Shown: piece by piece, positions 22,748-34,736 of the stretch
Numbering within the stretch: the first letter of the stretch is position 1
Layout: each line of letters starts with the position of its first letter
Assembly (NCBI RefSeq): GCF_000350225.1
Contig: NW_005179012.1
Span: 1 to 64,000, forward strand
Source: Chondrus crispus
Lineage: Eukaryota; Rhodophyta; Florideophyceae; Gigartinales; Gigartinaceae
Length of the DNA: 64,000 nt
Reading direction: 5' to 3'
Translations under genes and position numbers: made by a program
Notes under the pieces: generated by a model
Database searches by the model: none
Seen by the model: the letters and a program-made list of their open reading frames with translations, nothing else
What the model was told of the DNA's origin: nothing

Positions 22748-23406
22748 CTATCAGGTCCTTGGTACAGGGGAGCGTGAATGGAGGCAGATGGGTATCTCAA
22801 TAGATCAATTCCTGTATTTGTGCGTACAAACGAGGGTCTCTGCCTGCAGGCCAGTCTTGGGAATGTCATTGCAATTCTGTCCGGTACAGAGGTGGAAAGA
22901 GACGTTTTAAACCTCCCCTTCTCTGGTATTCGAAGTATAGCAGGTGCGAGAGCGTGGTTGGAGAAAATTTGAAGATATATACTATGCAGAAGGTACCATG
23001 CCATAACTTCGTATCTAGGTCATTGCCAGAATTTATGCTTGGGCAAAGCAGCCGTGTCTTTTTGGCGAGACTGGAGGGAACTGATAGGCATGGGGAAAGT
23101 TTCGAACATTTCGTCACCATCGATTCCAGGACGAAACTTGTTCATGATCCCGCCGAGCAATATGCGCTTTATGTTCGTGACAATGTATTCGATTTATGCG
23201 ATGGAGATGGTTTCCAGCTAACCTCGGTTGTCAAGCTCAGGAAATTAGTTAGACAGGAAACTGGGAAGAAGTCCCGGAAGAAAAGCTCAATGAATACAGA
23301 GAAGAAGTAAGCGGTTCGCAAGAAGAAGAGATTGCAAAAGAAAAGCAAGAGGCGCTCTAAATGGGTTGTCATTGAGAGCGATTGCGATGAATAGTGGACC
23401 TCATAT

Positions 23407-26400
23407 TCATAAAATTACTCTCTTGCTCCCGTACATTGACCGTTTTGCGCTTTCTATATAAGAAAACTGCGATACCCGTTGTCTCCAAAACCTTGTACGG
23501 CCTTTCCAACCGCTCCGGCCTTCAACGCGGAAATAAGTCAGGAATAATTGCGTAGAGATAAGACTTTCGAGGAGGATAACCGTCGTACCTAGATAGGCAG
23601 TGGGAGATATTTCCCTCCATGATCGAGGCAGTGCAACACACAATATTCTCATCCGGTTAAAGCATTGTGTAGTCTGGTCACTATGACAGGAGTGAACGAA
23701 TCCGACTCTTCTGACAGAGTCCGTGAGCTCCAATAGTTGGAAGGGCGTGTGCACATCAACATGAATAAATCCGGAAGTGAGCTGGCATATCTTCACAAGA
23801 GCGAAAGGTATCTCACGTTGTGATGGTGATTCTTGATATCCATACTGGATTTTCATAAATGACTCAATTGCGAAGTATGCTACGTGTGGCTCCTCAATAC
23901 CACAAATTACGTCATCTCTCTCGGGTTTACGGACAACTTGTTCTGCATCATCAACCACCAATGTTTGAACAACAAAGCCATTCGAGAGAATATCGCGTGG
24001 TCTTGAATGCGATGCAACAAATCCAAACCCGTACACTGTTTTTTCATTCGACATGCCTTCTCGAAGAACTTGGGATCATTGGGACTCGCTTCTGCAATGA
24101 AGTCGACAGGAACAGAATTCCTTTCGGCATGGACTGAACTTTCAGCGTGCACAGTAGGGTCACTTAGGACCCATTCCGTCCTTCTTGGTTTGTTGTTAAA
24201 TGAAGTAGAGGGAGGTCCAAGAGTGTATTTCAGTAACCCACTATTAGTAATACTAGAACCCTTCTCTACTTCGCCGTTGTCTTTTGTTACGCAACTGTGT
24301 ACATCTCTTCTCCGTTCACAAATGAGATTGACCACGGAGGACGATGCTTTGTCTTCCATTTCACAACTGCCGTCTGTAGAATAAAGAGCAGATGCCAGAC
24401 GGATCTTCCAATCATTATTTATAATGTGATCCACTCCCTGCATGTGGGCATCGTGACCGTTGGAATTCTCCATTGTCTGCTTAAGGGGCTGGTGAGCGCA
24501 TTCAAACACGAGTTCGGCGAAGTGGTGTACATGACCCATTGCCGGGATAGAATGCATGTACAGTTCTAGAAGCCGATGGATGTTCGGCTTGTCCAGTTCT
24601 TTCCCTGCCGTACTGCTTTTACACAGTTCATCGCAGTTTCGTATATACGCCTTGCAATGGCGTTCTAAATATGCCATGTGTGCAGTGCCATCTTCACGAT
24701 TGTACATTGCCACCTTCTCCAAACAATCCACGTGCAGCTTAGGATACCAGTATGTCTTGCCGACTAGTTTGCTGAAGATTTTTAAAGTCTGTATAACTGA
24801 ACTTAGTGCATGTTTGGAGGCATTTGATATTTCGTGGAGGCAGGATATGTTCTTGACAACCTGTTGGAAAACAGGAGAATCAATCAACAATATGGAAAAC
24901 GTTGCGGATATGCTTACTGTGAACAAACTACTCGTACTAAAACTGTAGATTCGAGTTTCAGGTACTAGGCGGTTTGTGCGCAACAAGGAACAAATCAACC
25001 CGTCTAACTGCCTTCTTCTAGTCGTGTTACGAAGAGACTGAAACGTTATGGTTATTATATTAATTGCGTTACCTGCCAGGAGATGATCGGGAGCCACAAA
25101 CATTCAGCGATTCGGGTCAAACCGAGGGTTTGAGACTGGGACATTGTGCTCTGTTGGCGGTATCGTGGGTTTTCAATGCCTTATTCAGTTCTTGGCAAAA
25201 AGAAACAAATGGATTTGCTTTTCGTGCTGCATCATCGTTTCCGTTCAGGGCCAAGAGGTTGAGATCAACATCAGAAACACCAGATTTTCCTAATGCCTTC
25301 GTTCTTTCTGCGCTTCTGGCGAAACATGCGTCTGCACTGTGTATACCCGTGGTGTATGAATATCGCGAGGCAAGGCTTTTAGGACCTCTAAAACGCATGA
25401 ACGAGCACAGGTTGCATGGTGCTGTGCCATTAACACCCACCACATCCAGCACATGCCCAAGTTCGTGGTAGTCGCTCACAAATCCGACCACACCAGTAAA
25501 AAATAGCACATCCTCCCTATCCGCATTTCTGGCAGGTATACCCTCTGTTGAGGATTTGACGAGGTCGGCAACCACTTGCTTCAGACCTTCCTTCGTTGAA
25601 ACTCCTGGTTCAGTCAGGGGTAGAACTCGTACTCGCTCTCTACTCCTTCTGCATTCCGGAGGATAATTCAGGGAGAGACAATACACCCCCCCCTGAACCC
25701 GCTTTAAATCGGAATGGAGAAAATCCATCTGAATACAGTAGTATATGGTCAACAAAGTATTTCGTTCCGTCTTTCAGCTTACCATTGGACAGTGAAATGG
25801 GGTGTTGGGGGTGTTGTAATGGAAAACAGGGATGGCCGCCCGTCACTGTGACGTTCACAACGGATGCTCTCGAAGCTCTTTCAAATGAGACCCGTAAAGG
25901 AAAATCAGCTTCCTCGTCTCCGACGTCAAAGGCGAAGGGTAAACACACAAGCTCAATTTTCGGCCCCCCTGTTTTGGTCTTTTGTGATGCTGCATTAGTA
26001 CCATGACATAATCCATCTCAGAACTGATATTTAGAACTGCGCAAATGTCACCAGCGCGCCACAGGTCCATCGCTGGCCGCTGGAACCCCTTCCATGCTCC
26101 GGAACGTAACTTAAACCTCGACGCTTCGTTAAAACGTTGTCCTGCTCCGGGTGACGCCACGAGGGTGGTTTGAAGCACCCTGGACGTCAATTTGAAACAT
26201 CTCTCATCTGCTCCGCAGCACATATCAGAAGTGCAGAGTACCTCCTGCGGAAATAGCGATTCGTCTCACAAGTGCAAAGTGACGACCCCGCCATCTCCTC
26301 TGTATGAAGTAAGCAATGGGTAGGAGGGTGCGGTCTCGGCGCTTGAGCTGGGAAGTACGTTGCGAGCTATGTCCAGAATGAGATCTCTATTTCGAACCAT

Positions 26401-27453
26401 AGGCACGCTTTCTATATTGGCAAATAGAGCCCCCGCGCTTCTGGATACGGAATCTGCCGCAGCGCGTTTAAGTACATTCCATGTCTCGTGGCACGCCGAG
26501 TCCATCAAAGGCCATGATGATGGCAATATGACTTTGAAACTACTTGTAACTGTCCCAACGCCCTGCAGTAACTGAAGCGTCTGTCTGGAGCCGGATTTGG
26601 TACTATCTAACTTCGTCTTGCACTCCATGCTCGTTACAAAACCTCAATCTCGAAGCAAAGTAGGCCGGAAACATTTTCTCCCCCGGCTCGTATTCCTTTA
26701 GAAGGTGGTTGAAACAGCTCCGAAACAAGTTGTAACCCGACCTAGAGTACCGAACGGCCCCAGGCACAAGTAACACAGCCATTACATTTTGCCATATGCT
26801 AGGCTTCTTCCATCCAAGGCGGATCTCCGCAACATTCCTCTGTAGTCCGACGTCATGCTGAAGATCAACATCCCCGTCCTCTGCATGGAACCCCGTCATG
26901 AGGTCCTGTGTCGTAGCCCTCACCATGTCACCCATATCTCGCTCAGTCGTTACATGTGTCTCAGCGAATGTAATTTCATCTGCAAACTGCGTTCCATTGA
27001 CCATGGGTGCTCCAAAATCTTCTGCAGTCTCAACGAACACATCGGTAGTATCCCTTCGTTCGGCCTCTGCCATGTTTTCTTCCGTTGTTTCGCCATGAAC
27101 CAAAGCAGATTGTCTTGACTCGACAGCTACAGCATCTATATCAAGAGAATTAGTTGCATCGTGGGGGATGTCCTCTTTATCTTCGTTCATGCCATCCACA
27201 TCGAGAGACTGGTATGTATTTTCAAAGTTGTCGTCTCCACCCGCTTCTTGGATGCCATCGCAACCTGTCTCCATCTCCAAAGGGTGTTGTATCGTGCCAG
27301 CGGCACCATGTATTCAGGGATCTGATGTATCGGCCAGATGCAGTCTCTCATCACAATGTTCTTCCCATCGATCGTCATACGCTATGCGGCCCCTTCTTCC
27401 CCGACTCCCGAGCTGAAACTTGTTCCTTCGCTTACGAATTATTTTCTTCATGA
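23407..27453 (-). pseudogene. KDZ/Plavaka-like (CACTA-related) transposase relic
   Basis: Fragments in order on the minus strand: an acidic N-terminal region (27280 down) and PSIWQNVMAV; a region with GDICAVLNISSEMDYVMV; then ILLYSDGFSPFRFKAGSGGG with the first catalytic Asp; VGFVSDYHELG and GVNGTAPCNLCSF with a C-x-x-C pair; FVAPDHLLAGN; PNIHRLLELYMHS and HHFAELVFECAHQPLK; and a C-terminal part ending GFVHSCHSD. This order fits KDZ/Plavaka transposases, relatives of CACTA. The pieces fall in at least six frames, so the gene is broken many times, though some frame changes may be introns. I could not fix the terminal inverted repeats. Confidence 0.7.
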
Positions 27454-27994
27454 CCTAGCACAACCTAACGCCTGCTGCTCAGTTCATGTGATTGCGTATT
27501 GAACAGCTGCGATTTGGCGCCAATCGCCATAGTTCAGGCTTTTCTGGGGCAATAATAGAACGGATGTGTAATCAAAATAGCAGAAGTGCCTGGAAACAAT
27601 GCGCACTGGTTGTTCTAGACGACCCGAAGAGCTCAGAGTAGAATCCGTGTTGCGGATAAGAGGAAACTGGATCCACCTCAGGGCAGACTCATATTTCGTG
27701 AATGTTAATTGGCCGACTGTGATTTTGTAAATATGTTTTGCAGGTCATTGGCTTCCCACTCCAGTTGCAGTACAGCAGTGGTGAACACTTAAAGCACAGC
27801 TGTGCTTTACGTGTTCAACGCATAAAAGGCCTGCTCGTCGACGGCGTCGGGAATACTATACCACGCGCAACATGGCAAGTATAAATAAGGTGCCCTCATC
27901 TTTCGAGCTTGACCGTATCCCCCAACCCCTTCCATCTATAAGCTGGAGCTCCAACCCCTTCCAGCTACAAGCTAAAAACCACATGGCAACATCT
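27454..27994. other. Unassigned stretch with one hairpin
   Basis: No supported gene. A near-perfect palindrome (GAACACTTAAAGCACAG and its complement, one mismatch) lies at 27782-27815. The stretch may hold the right end of the KDZ-like element. Confidence 0.35.
27782..27815. repeat. Near-perfect palindrome, 17-bp arms
   Basis: GAACACTTAAAGCACAG meets its reverse complement with no spacer and a single mismatch. Confidence 0.85.
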
Positions 27995-28520
27995 TCACCG
28001 CGGGCGATTCGATCCACAGTGTGATANNNNNNNNNNNNNNNNNNNNNNNNNNNNNNNNNNNNNNNNNNNNNNNNNNNNNNNNNNNNNNNNNNNNNNNNNN
28101 NNNNNNNNNNNNNNNNNNNNNNNNNNGGTGGGACCATTGCCTTGCCAAGGTATTGGTATCACACTGTGGATCGAATAATGGTGGGGTAATAGTGGTGCCA
28201 CTGGCACCACCATTACCGCAGGCGATACGATCCGCAGTGTGGAACCAATATCTTGGCACCACCATTACCTCACCATTACTGCAAGCGATACGAGCGGCAG
28301 TGTGATACCAATACTTTGCACCACCATTACCCCACCATTACTGCAGGCGATACGATCCGCAGTGTGAATCCAATAACTTGGCAATACCATGGCCCCACCG
28401 TTACCGAAAGCGATCCGATTCGCAGTGTGATACCAATAACCTGGCACCACCATCAACGCAAGCGATACGATCTACGGAGTAATACCGATGACATTTCACA
28501 ACCACCGCCGCACGTGATAT
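27995..28520. repeat. Minisatellite of about 63-bp units, spanning a gap
   Basis: Copies of GCGATACGATCCGCAGTGTG followed by CACCACCATTACC recur at about 28218, 28281, 28343, 28406 and 28458 (spacings 63, 62, 63, 52). A further copy (GCGATTCGATCCACAGTGTG) stands just left of the gap. The array therefore continues through the gap and its true length is unknown. Confidence 0.88.
28027..28126. other. Assembly gap (100 N)
   Basis: Exactly 100 Ns, the usual placeholder for a gap of unknown size. It falls inside the minisatellite, which is the likely reason the assembly broke. Confidence 0.98.
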
Positions 28521-29391
28521 TTTCCGCCTAGTGTTACGAAACGAAGGGTGCCACCGCCGGCAGAAGTGACAATCTGAAAGTGCTGCCCCGTTCACGGCCA
28601 TAACTAAGAGACTACCCCCCTTTCGCGTCCATTAACAGTATATTCAGCCTGCGATTATTTTATCATTCATTATACTTAATTCAGTGCTTTACAACGACTG
28701 CAAATGTACTAACCAAAAACACTGCATGTACCATTTTTATAAACTTATAGTGTCGTCCAGCAACTCTACATTGGCATCTTAGAACAACACTCAGTTACTA
28801 TCTAAAACCATTAAAAATATTACTTTTGCAAACTGGGCCAATAGTGTTCACTGACGATTATGTTATTGTTCCTCACCAATGTTACCGGTAACATCCAAGA
28901 ATGACAACAGTAGTGATATTGCGCATTTATACTATCTATTGTCGTTGGACAACGAATATAATGTTGCACGGAACGCTCTCATTATTGTTCCTGTACGATG
29001 CACATATCAGTATTTTACATCAATACATTGAGTATCCCCAAATGCTGTTCTATCGTTGTCGTTTATCATTACTTATAATGTCCAGCGACGCTATATGTAC
29101 TGTCTCTACCATAATTATAGGTAGCTTCCATTGATGATATACTAATGTTCATCTGGACGTTATATATACTGTTCACTGACAAATCAAGTGGTACCCGAAT
29201 TCCGATGTTTTCATCTTACACAGCCGTCATTTCATCATTCCCGAAACTATGATTCATTGTGTCATGGACAATACTTTTTTGGCATCGTAATATGTGTCGT
29301 CTAAAAACATTATATATAGCGTATCAAGATAATAAAAAGAATGGTTTGGAGGCTATAAGTATTGTTGTTCTTTGAAGTTTGCCTCCGCAGT
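28521..29391. other. AT-rich stretch, no gene
   Basis: Clearly more AT-rich than its surroundings, with loosely repeated phrases such as TATATACTGTTCACTGAC, CAATAGTGTTCACTGACG and TATATGTACTGTCTCTACC that may be decayed tandem copies. No reading frame is supported. Confidence 0.4.
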
Positions 29392-29820
29392 GAGGTGTTT
29401 CGAGCTATCAGGCGGCACATTGGTGTAGCGCGGCTACTTTCTGTTATTCTGAATCGGGCTGCGTTGCGACGACCCCGTCGAAGACCTTGTCGCGTCACAA
29501 GGTGTTGAAGACACTCAACGAGCATTGGCCTTACAATCCAGTGGAACCGGGGTACCCTACGTACACGCCCCTCCCCATAATCGTCGAGCAATTTTCTTCG
29601 CAAGTCTCTTCCACGCTGATCCCTGGCCGGGCTATTTCTCTGTGCCTCCATCATGGATCTTAGCTACAACGATTCGCAAGCTCGTTAAAACAGAGAAGGG
29701 AGAGTCGGACGCTCCGTAGCGCTGTGCCGTCGGCAGTTGACGCTTTTGTTTTTGTTGTTGTTTTTGTTGCTGTTGGACCATCGGTCTTCGGTGTCTGCCT
29801 GACAGGCGTAGTGCACTACA
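29392..29820 (+). repeat. LTR-A fragment, 3' end
   Basis: It matches the last 430 bases of the G2 LTR, including CAACGAGCATTGGCCTTACAA, CGTCGAGCAATT and the end GTGCACTACA at 29820, with many differences. The left part of the LTR is missing and no element body follows. An old relic, clearly older than the G2 LTRs. Confidence 0.82.
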
Positions 29821-31041
29821 ATAACAACCTTTGTGTAAGCCTTTCTCAACCAGAACCTGCGGGTGATCTTCTGCCTCTGTTTGTTGGTGAGAGTCACGTG
29901 CTTCCATAACACGGTTCAGATCCTTGCGCTGCAATCGCAACTCGCGTAACACGAGCTCAGCGTCATACGGGGCCTGAACAGTCTTGAAGATGACCACCCA
30001 AGTCTCAATGCGGCCTTCCGCGTGCCGCTACCGTTCCGTTGTCAGACTGACGTCTTACCTGAGTGCGACCAATGCCGATTCGAACCGGTTTCTTACCGCA
30101 GTGTACAACTGTTAGTCCAGGGAAACGCAAACTCTGCTAACGTTTGGGTTAGGCGTTATCGTCTGCTGTGGGTGCGGGGATTGTACGGGAGGTCCCGGAT
30201 CCTGGGAGGACTGCCTTTACGTTGCGGCTGTGTCCATTGGATAATGTGCAATCGGCTACAGTTGTACGGATCTCCTCGAATTATTAATGTGAGCGTAGTT
30301 CATGACGGAGGGATGTGGGGTGTATAACACCTGTAGAGTACTTGTGAAATTTGTGCGTGTACTGCTTGTGGGGTCAACCCAATTGCAGGTAACGGGAGTT
30401 GGCGCGGTGAATGTAGAAGCGTTTGAAACTTGCAGGAGCTGCAGTTCGGGCCTCGCGATGGGGTTGGCCCTCTCCAAACTTGTCGGGGCTGCGATCTATT
30501 AGCCTGGAATCGGGAAAGCCGATACTGGCAGTGCAGAGCGGGGGGCACGTATTCTAGAAGTAGTCACGGAATTAAACTGTGCTTGATGCAAGGGGAAAGG
30601 AGCGGTTGGAGGCACGCCGTAAGGGGAGGAGGCAATGGTATGCTGGGACTGTTTTACATGGTGTGGTACATTGTCTGTTGACCGGTTGTGAACTTGGGCC
30701 TTGGATGCTGGTCCTCGGTGAAAATAAACCGCTGCGAGCGCAGTAGTCGCAGCACACAGCACAACTTCATGGCATTGCCGGAATCGTTCCGAGGATCAGC
30801 ACCAGTACAACTGGCATAGACACCATCGTTTGCATCGCCCCGAGGGTCCGGATGAACGGAGGGTGCAGCGGTTGCGTATGACATATAAAACAGTGGCAGC
30901 GCTGTGGATTTTTGAGGGAGGACCCTTGTCACGTTAACTTCTTGGGAATTACCAAAGCCGGCGACACTCGAGGCTCTGCCTACGGCATTCACAAGCTTGT
31001 GGAAAGCGTCCGCAATTTACGGGCAGACCCTCGCAGGTCGC
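29821..31041. other. Unassigned stretch
   Basis: Several short open frames on both strands, none longer than about 120 codons and none recognisable. The minus strand near 29840-30010 has a charged helical look (ELVLRELRLQRKDLNRVMEA), possibly a fragment of a real protein, but I cannot name it. Confidence 0.3.
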
Positions 31042-31695
31042 TGTTGTATACCAACCGGCGCGCGCGGAGGTTACTAATATGGTGGCCGTGCACGGTCTAT
31101 ACGTGAGCGGAGTGCCCACGTGTGGGGAGTGTGCGCGCGAGCCGATCGGTCGTTACGTGGTGTACGTGTGTACAGTAGCACACGCGTTGGCTGTGCTGTA
31201 GTTCGTAGCTATTACGCGTGTACAGTAGGGCACACGTGTAGTGGCCGGACCCGTAAGGTAGTTAGTAGTTGTGGCGCTAGTGTTTTAATTGTGTACAGTA
31301 CCCGGCAAGCAGTACGCGGCAGGTACTGTATCGGGACAGGTGTCCGAAGCGTCCCTAAGAGGGGTTCAGACCTGACACCTGTCCCAACCAGTAAACTGGG
31401 GCAAGCTCGCCCCCGTCCATTTCGCGCCTAATCTACGGCCGTTCGGTAGTTTTACCCGCGCTTGCTTTTAACCCGTTACCGGTCGCCTCCGTATACGCAC
31501 CTCGAAGCGACTGGTCGTAACCGGCCCGGTGCGCCACAGTGGCACACCTGGCCGGTCACGCGAAATGGGAAGGACTTCCTTTTCGCGAGCTCTTCGGTAA
31601 CGGTTAATTCGCGCTCCGCGCGTACTCGTCGTGTGCTCCCTCGGGGAAGATCTCCGTCCCTCACCCAACCCAGCGACGAGAGCAGTTATCCCACG
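31042..31695 (+). repeat. Solo LTR, LTR-C family (654 bp, GTCGC duplication)
   Basis: It starts TGTTGTATACCAACCGGCG and ends AGCAGTTATCCCACG, flanked by GTCGC at 31037-31041 and 31696-31700. A second copy lies reversed at 61852-62475. It carries CACGTGT boxes, repeated GTGTACAGTA boxes and an inverted pair (GACAGGTGTCC/GACACCTGTCCC). No internal element sequence adjoins it. Parent family unknown. Confidence 0.85.
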
Positions 31696-32129
31696 GTCGC
31701 GAAGATCGTGTTGAGCAGACCGAAGCAGCGCGGCGCATCCTGTGGAAGAAGAAATGGAAAATATATAAAGCAACCTTCAAAACTGGCATTGCTGGACGAA
31801 GATCTGTGATTCTTTTCAAAAGAGCTTCGCAAATCACTAAAAAAGGAACGAAAAACAAGAATATGTAAGCAGTTTTGTACAATCTTGCTGAGGTTTTCGA
31901 ATTACAGAGCGAAAGCATATAAAAGGGGGAAATATTTATACAGCACCATACCAAACCAGTATCCCACCAACAAACGATTCCGCTCTGGCCAGTAAAAACG
32001 GAATTCTAATGCATGAATGGCTTCCAAATGCGTCAGAGCCACCCCTGGTATCTTGCATGCTTCCTGAAAACCCCCTCGTAGATTTTAGTCGAGCGAGGAG
32101 GTTAGTGGGAAACTTCCTGTCTTCCACCG
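31696..32129. other. Unassigned flank left of G3
   Basis: No recognised gene. Short open stretches adjoin the solo LTR and the G3 left edge, so both elements may have landed in a formerly coding region, but nothing can be named. CACCG at 32125-32129 is the left target duplication of G3. Confidence 0.35.
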
Positions 32130-32776
32130 TGTCGTGCACTACAGCCACGTGTGGCGGCTGTAGGCAGAGCGACGCGCGTTCGGACGCGTAAGGAAATTCG
32201 GGAGACCACCCGGTGGATGACCGGAACCGGGATCCGGGCGCGGCTTGCGCGGTAGAAAAGTAGCAAGGTAGTCAGCAATAAAAGGGGGAGGAAATAAGAG
32301 AAAAACAGAGCTAGTAGGACGGAGAGCACAGTAGTTAACGTAGGTCTCGCGCGGGGCGATCGACGCGCGCGGGGAAGGCAGTTGGGATTCCAGGGGTGTA
32401 GATGGCTCGGTCGGTATGGGCGAGCCAGTACCGAGTCGAGGCTACAACCAGGAATCTAGAAACCAAGGTAAAAGACCGGAAGCTTCGTGCCTCTTTACTT
32501 TGAGTATCGGGTTGACTATATAGTCCCCCGTCGCCGTAATGGCGAAGCTAAATTATACTGTAAATTAGAATAACTAGGGAAGAACGGGTGTAGCCACGAG
32601 GGGACTAAGTACAGCCCCCATATGCCCTATAGGATGCGGAGGGATTACACGTGTCCACGGGGAGGTCCGGTAGAGCGGCAAGGGAGTCCACGGGTACCCG
32701 TGGTACAAGTGGTGGCGGCGAGCGCGATTTTGGCCGCTAGGGACAGCTGTCCCGCTACATAGCACAGTGCACTACA
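32130..32776 (-). repeat. 3' LTR of G3 (LTR-B)
   Basis: On the plus strand it begins TGTCGTGCACTACAGCC and ends CAGTGCACTACA. It contains a GGGACAGCTGTCCC palindrome, CACGTG boxes and a CTATATAGTC box. It pairs with 56106-56752 over its whole length. Confidence 0.95.
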
Positions 32777-32789
32777 GATCCCCCTTCTT
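32777..32789 (-). promoter_or_regulatory. Polypurine tract of G3
   Basis: The minus strand reads AAGAAGGGGGATC directly before the LTR, almost the same as the G2 tract (AGAAGGGGGATA). Confidence 0.75.
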
Positions 32790-33156
32790 AGAGAAACATG
32801 CGTCCCCGGGTGTATGTAGGGTAGAAATAATTGCCAAAAAGGGCGCCGGCGCCGGGGTATTGACAGAGAGAGGACGAGGGAGGTCGTGTGTGGCGAAGCG
32901 AGCGGGCGAGTGACGAAAAACCGGTCCAGATATCCCTCTTTTTGGGCCAGCTTGAAGATCAACAATCCGGCCTGGTTTGGGAAGTATCTCGAGATTCCCA
33001 AGTCTCCTTCCCCTTGTCCCTTCACCTCCCCATTTTTTCTTTTCCCCCTTTTTCCTTCCTTCTTGTTATCCCTCGTATTTTCCTCATGCGGCGTCGCCTG
33101 CACGCGAAGAACGCCGTTCAAGGCGGGGAGGCACTCGGGGGACAGTACCACGAGTG

Positions 33157-34736
33157 ATGGAACGGTTCCATAACCCATACGGGGAACTGGATGAGACGGG
33201 CGGTCCGAGTTTGTACGGCTGGCCGGCTCCACGGGAGTTACGCGACAAGAACATGGTCGATGACCCGCTGGTGTTCGAGCGCGCACCGTTTCTCGATGCC
33301 GCGGGTTTACGTGACAGTCACCTGATTCGGCGGTATGCCGACGTGACGAGGGCTCTTCCCGGGGGTCTCAGCTTACGGGCTGTGTGGTCTCGTGATTTCT
33401 CCTTCCGCCTCGCGGTAGAGGGGGAGCACGTGTGGCCGAAGCATCGCCGCGAGGGGCGGGGGCGACGTCAGAAATATATGCCAGCGCTGGTGCATCGGCT
33501 TGCACGGACGCCGTGTAACCGCCCGATCCCTGTCGAGTGGGACTTTGACACCTGGGCGTTTCGTACGGAAGGAGACCGTGGTTACGTCGCCAATTTAAGG
33601 CGGGTGTTGGACGATTTGCCGGCTCGGGTAGAGGAGCCGGCGGTCGAGTACTTGGCTTGGGACAAGCCCATCCTTCCTCCGAATTTTGAGGAGTATGTAG
33701 AGCGGGAAAGCAACCCGAGTTATTACGACAAGCTCAAGTTCGAGCGTCGGATGCGGAACGCCCTCGGAGTTTTTTTGGCGTATGAGTGGATTGAGGCGAC
33801 GACCTTTCAACCTCGATCCCGATATGAACGGTACCCGCAGGTAACGTCTTGGTTCTCGCAATACGAAGTCCCAGCTGACTTCTTAGCGGAAATTCCACCT
33901 TGCCTGGTGTATTTCGGCTTGAGTCTCAACGACTCGCTGTGTTCCCCTCGCTGCATGGTTATTCTCAGCGAGTGGATCGCCATTGTTGCGAAACGGTTCA
34001 TATCGTCGTCCATGGATGGACGGCTATATGTGTTACCGACCATGATACTGAAATGGCTACGCAAGCTGAACTTGGACGAGGTTTTAGGGGGGGCGTGGGT
34101 GTCCTCTCAGCTGAGAACGCTGTTGGAGGTCCACGACCAGGTGGATTGGCCGCGAGTGCCTTATTCTCAGGGGCATCACTATGACCGCGCAGATCGCGCG
34201 AACATGTCCCCGGGGAGACGTGAGGACGCCGGGGAGCCGAGGGCCGGTAACTGGGTCCGGTTCGACCCGGGGACGTTCGAATGTCTACAGCCGGAATTAA
34301 TGAAAAGGGATGCCGGCCCTGGGGACAGGACAGTGGTCAAGCCACACCTCACCGATGGTGGTGGTGAGTCCGGGGCGGTTCCAGTCGAGCCGGCGCGTAC
34401 GGAGGTCCCGGTAGGGGCGAGGACGCTGTGGCTGAGGAGCCTGCGTCGTCCGCGCGACGTCGCATTTTCACCGAGTTAGGCGTCTCTGAGGACGAGATGC
34501 TACAGTTAGTGAGCAACGCCGAATTCGTGGCGGTTGTAAAGCACCTCAAGACGGCGTCGAACGGGGAAACTCCGGTGTACGGGACCGACGCTCCACTGGG
34601 AGCGTCGGTTCCTATCGCGACGACGGTAGAGGGAGACCCCCCCGATTCGGAGGAAGGGTCGGTACCGTCGGATGCGCCATGCGCGCCAGTGGCGGGGGTG
34701 GAGGAAATCCTCGCCGATTACGAGGCGTCGAGCTAA
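33157..34736 (+). pseudogene. Antisense accessory ORF C of G3
   Basis: It is read on the strand opposite gag-pol, from an ATG (MERFHNPYGEL) 380 bases inside the 3' LTR. The N-terminal part holds PAPRELRDKNMVDDPL, matching SLAELQGKSMRDYPL in the G2 counterpart. The middle holds PPCLVYFGLSLNDS, then ILSEWIAIVAKRF, the same Gly-Asp and Glu-Trp-Phe pattern as ORFs A and B. The end holds a helical segment (RRRIFTELGVSEDEMLQLV) and an acidic tail. About 440 codons are open in the first frame and about one break is present. Long enough and conserved enough to be a real gene; function unknown. Confidence 0.65.

Larger units (their letters stand above)
22280..23310 (+). pseudogene. Unknown transposon-associated gene, broken
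   Basis: A frame from ATG 22280 runs to a stop at 22777 and continues in the same frame to 22972; the sequence then carries on in another frame to 23310, so there is one in-frame stop and one frameshift. The last part reads EHFVTIDSRTKLVHDPAEQYAL followed by DNVFDLCDGDG, then a basic tail with KKSRKKSS. That pattern recalls small peptidase-like accessory proteins met next to eukaryotic DNA transposons, but no catalytic Cys can be assigned. Two palindromes lie in the reading frame. The neighbouring minus-strand KDZ-like transposase suggests it may be a second gene of that transposon. Function not known. Confidence 0.45.

Noticed and set aside
28200-28480. CRISPR-like array
   Set aside because: Units are contiguous, imperfect and about 63 bp without distinct spacers, in a eukaryotic context. 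A minisatellite.
29378-29820. 5' LTR of a further gypsy element
   Set aside because: It has only the last part of an LTR, no primer-binding site after it and no gag; an old fragment.
30022-30327. 101-codon plus-strand frame with many Cys and Arg
   Set aside because: Open frames of the same size exist on the other strand and no motif supports it.
31042-31695. A host promoter or gene with palindromes
   Set aside because: Precise 5-bp duplications and an end-to-end second copy at 61852 show it to be a solo LTR.
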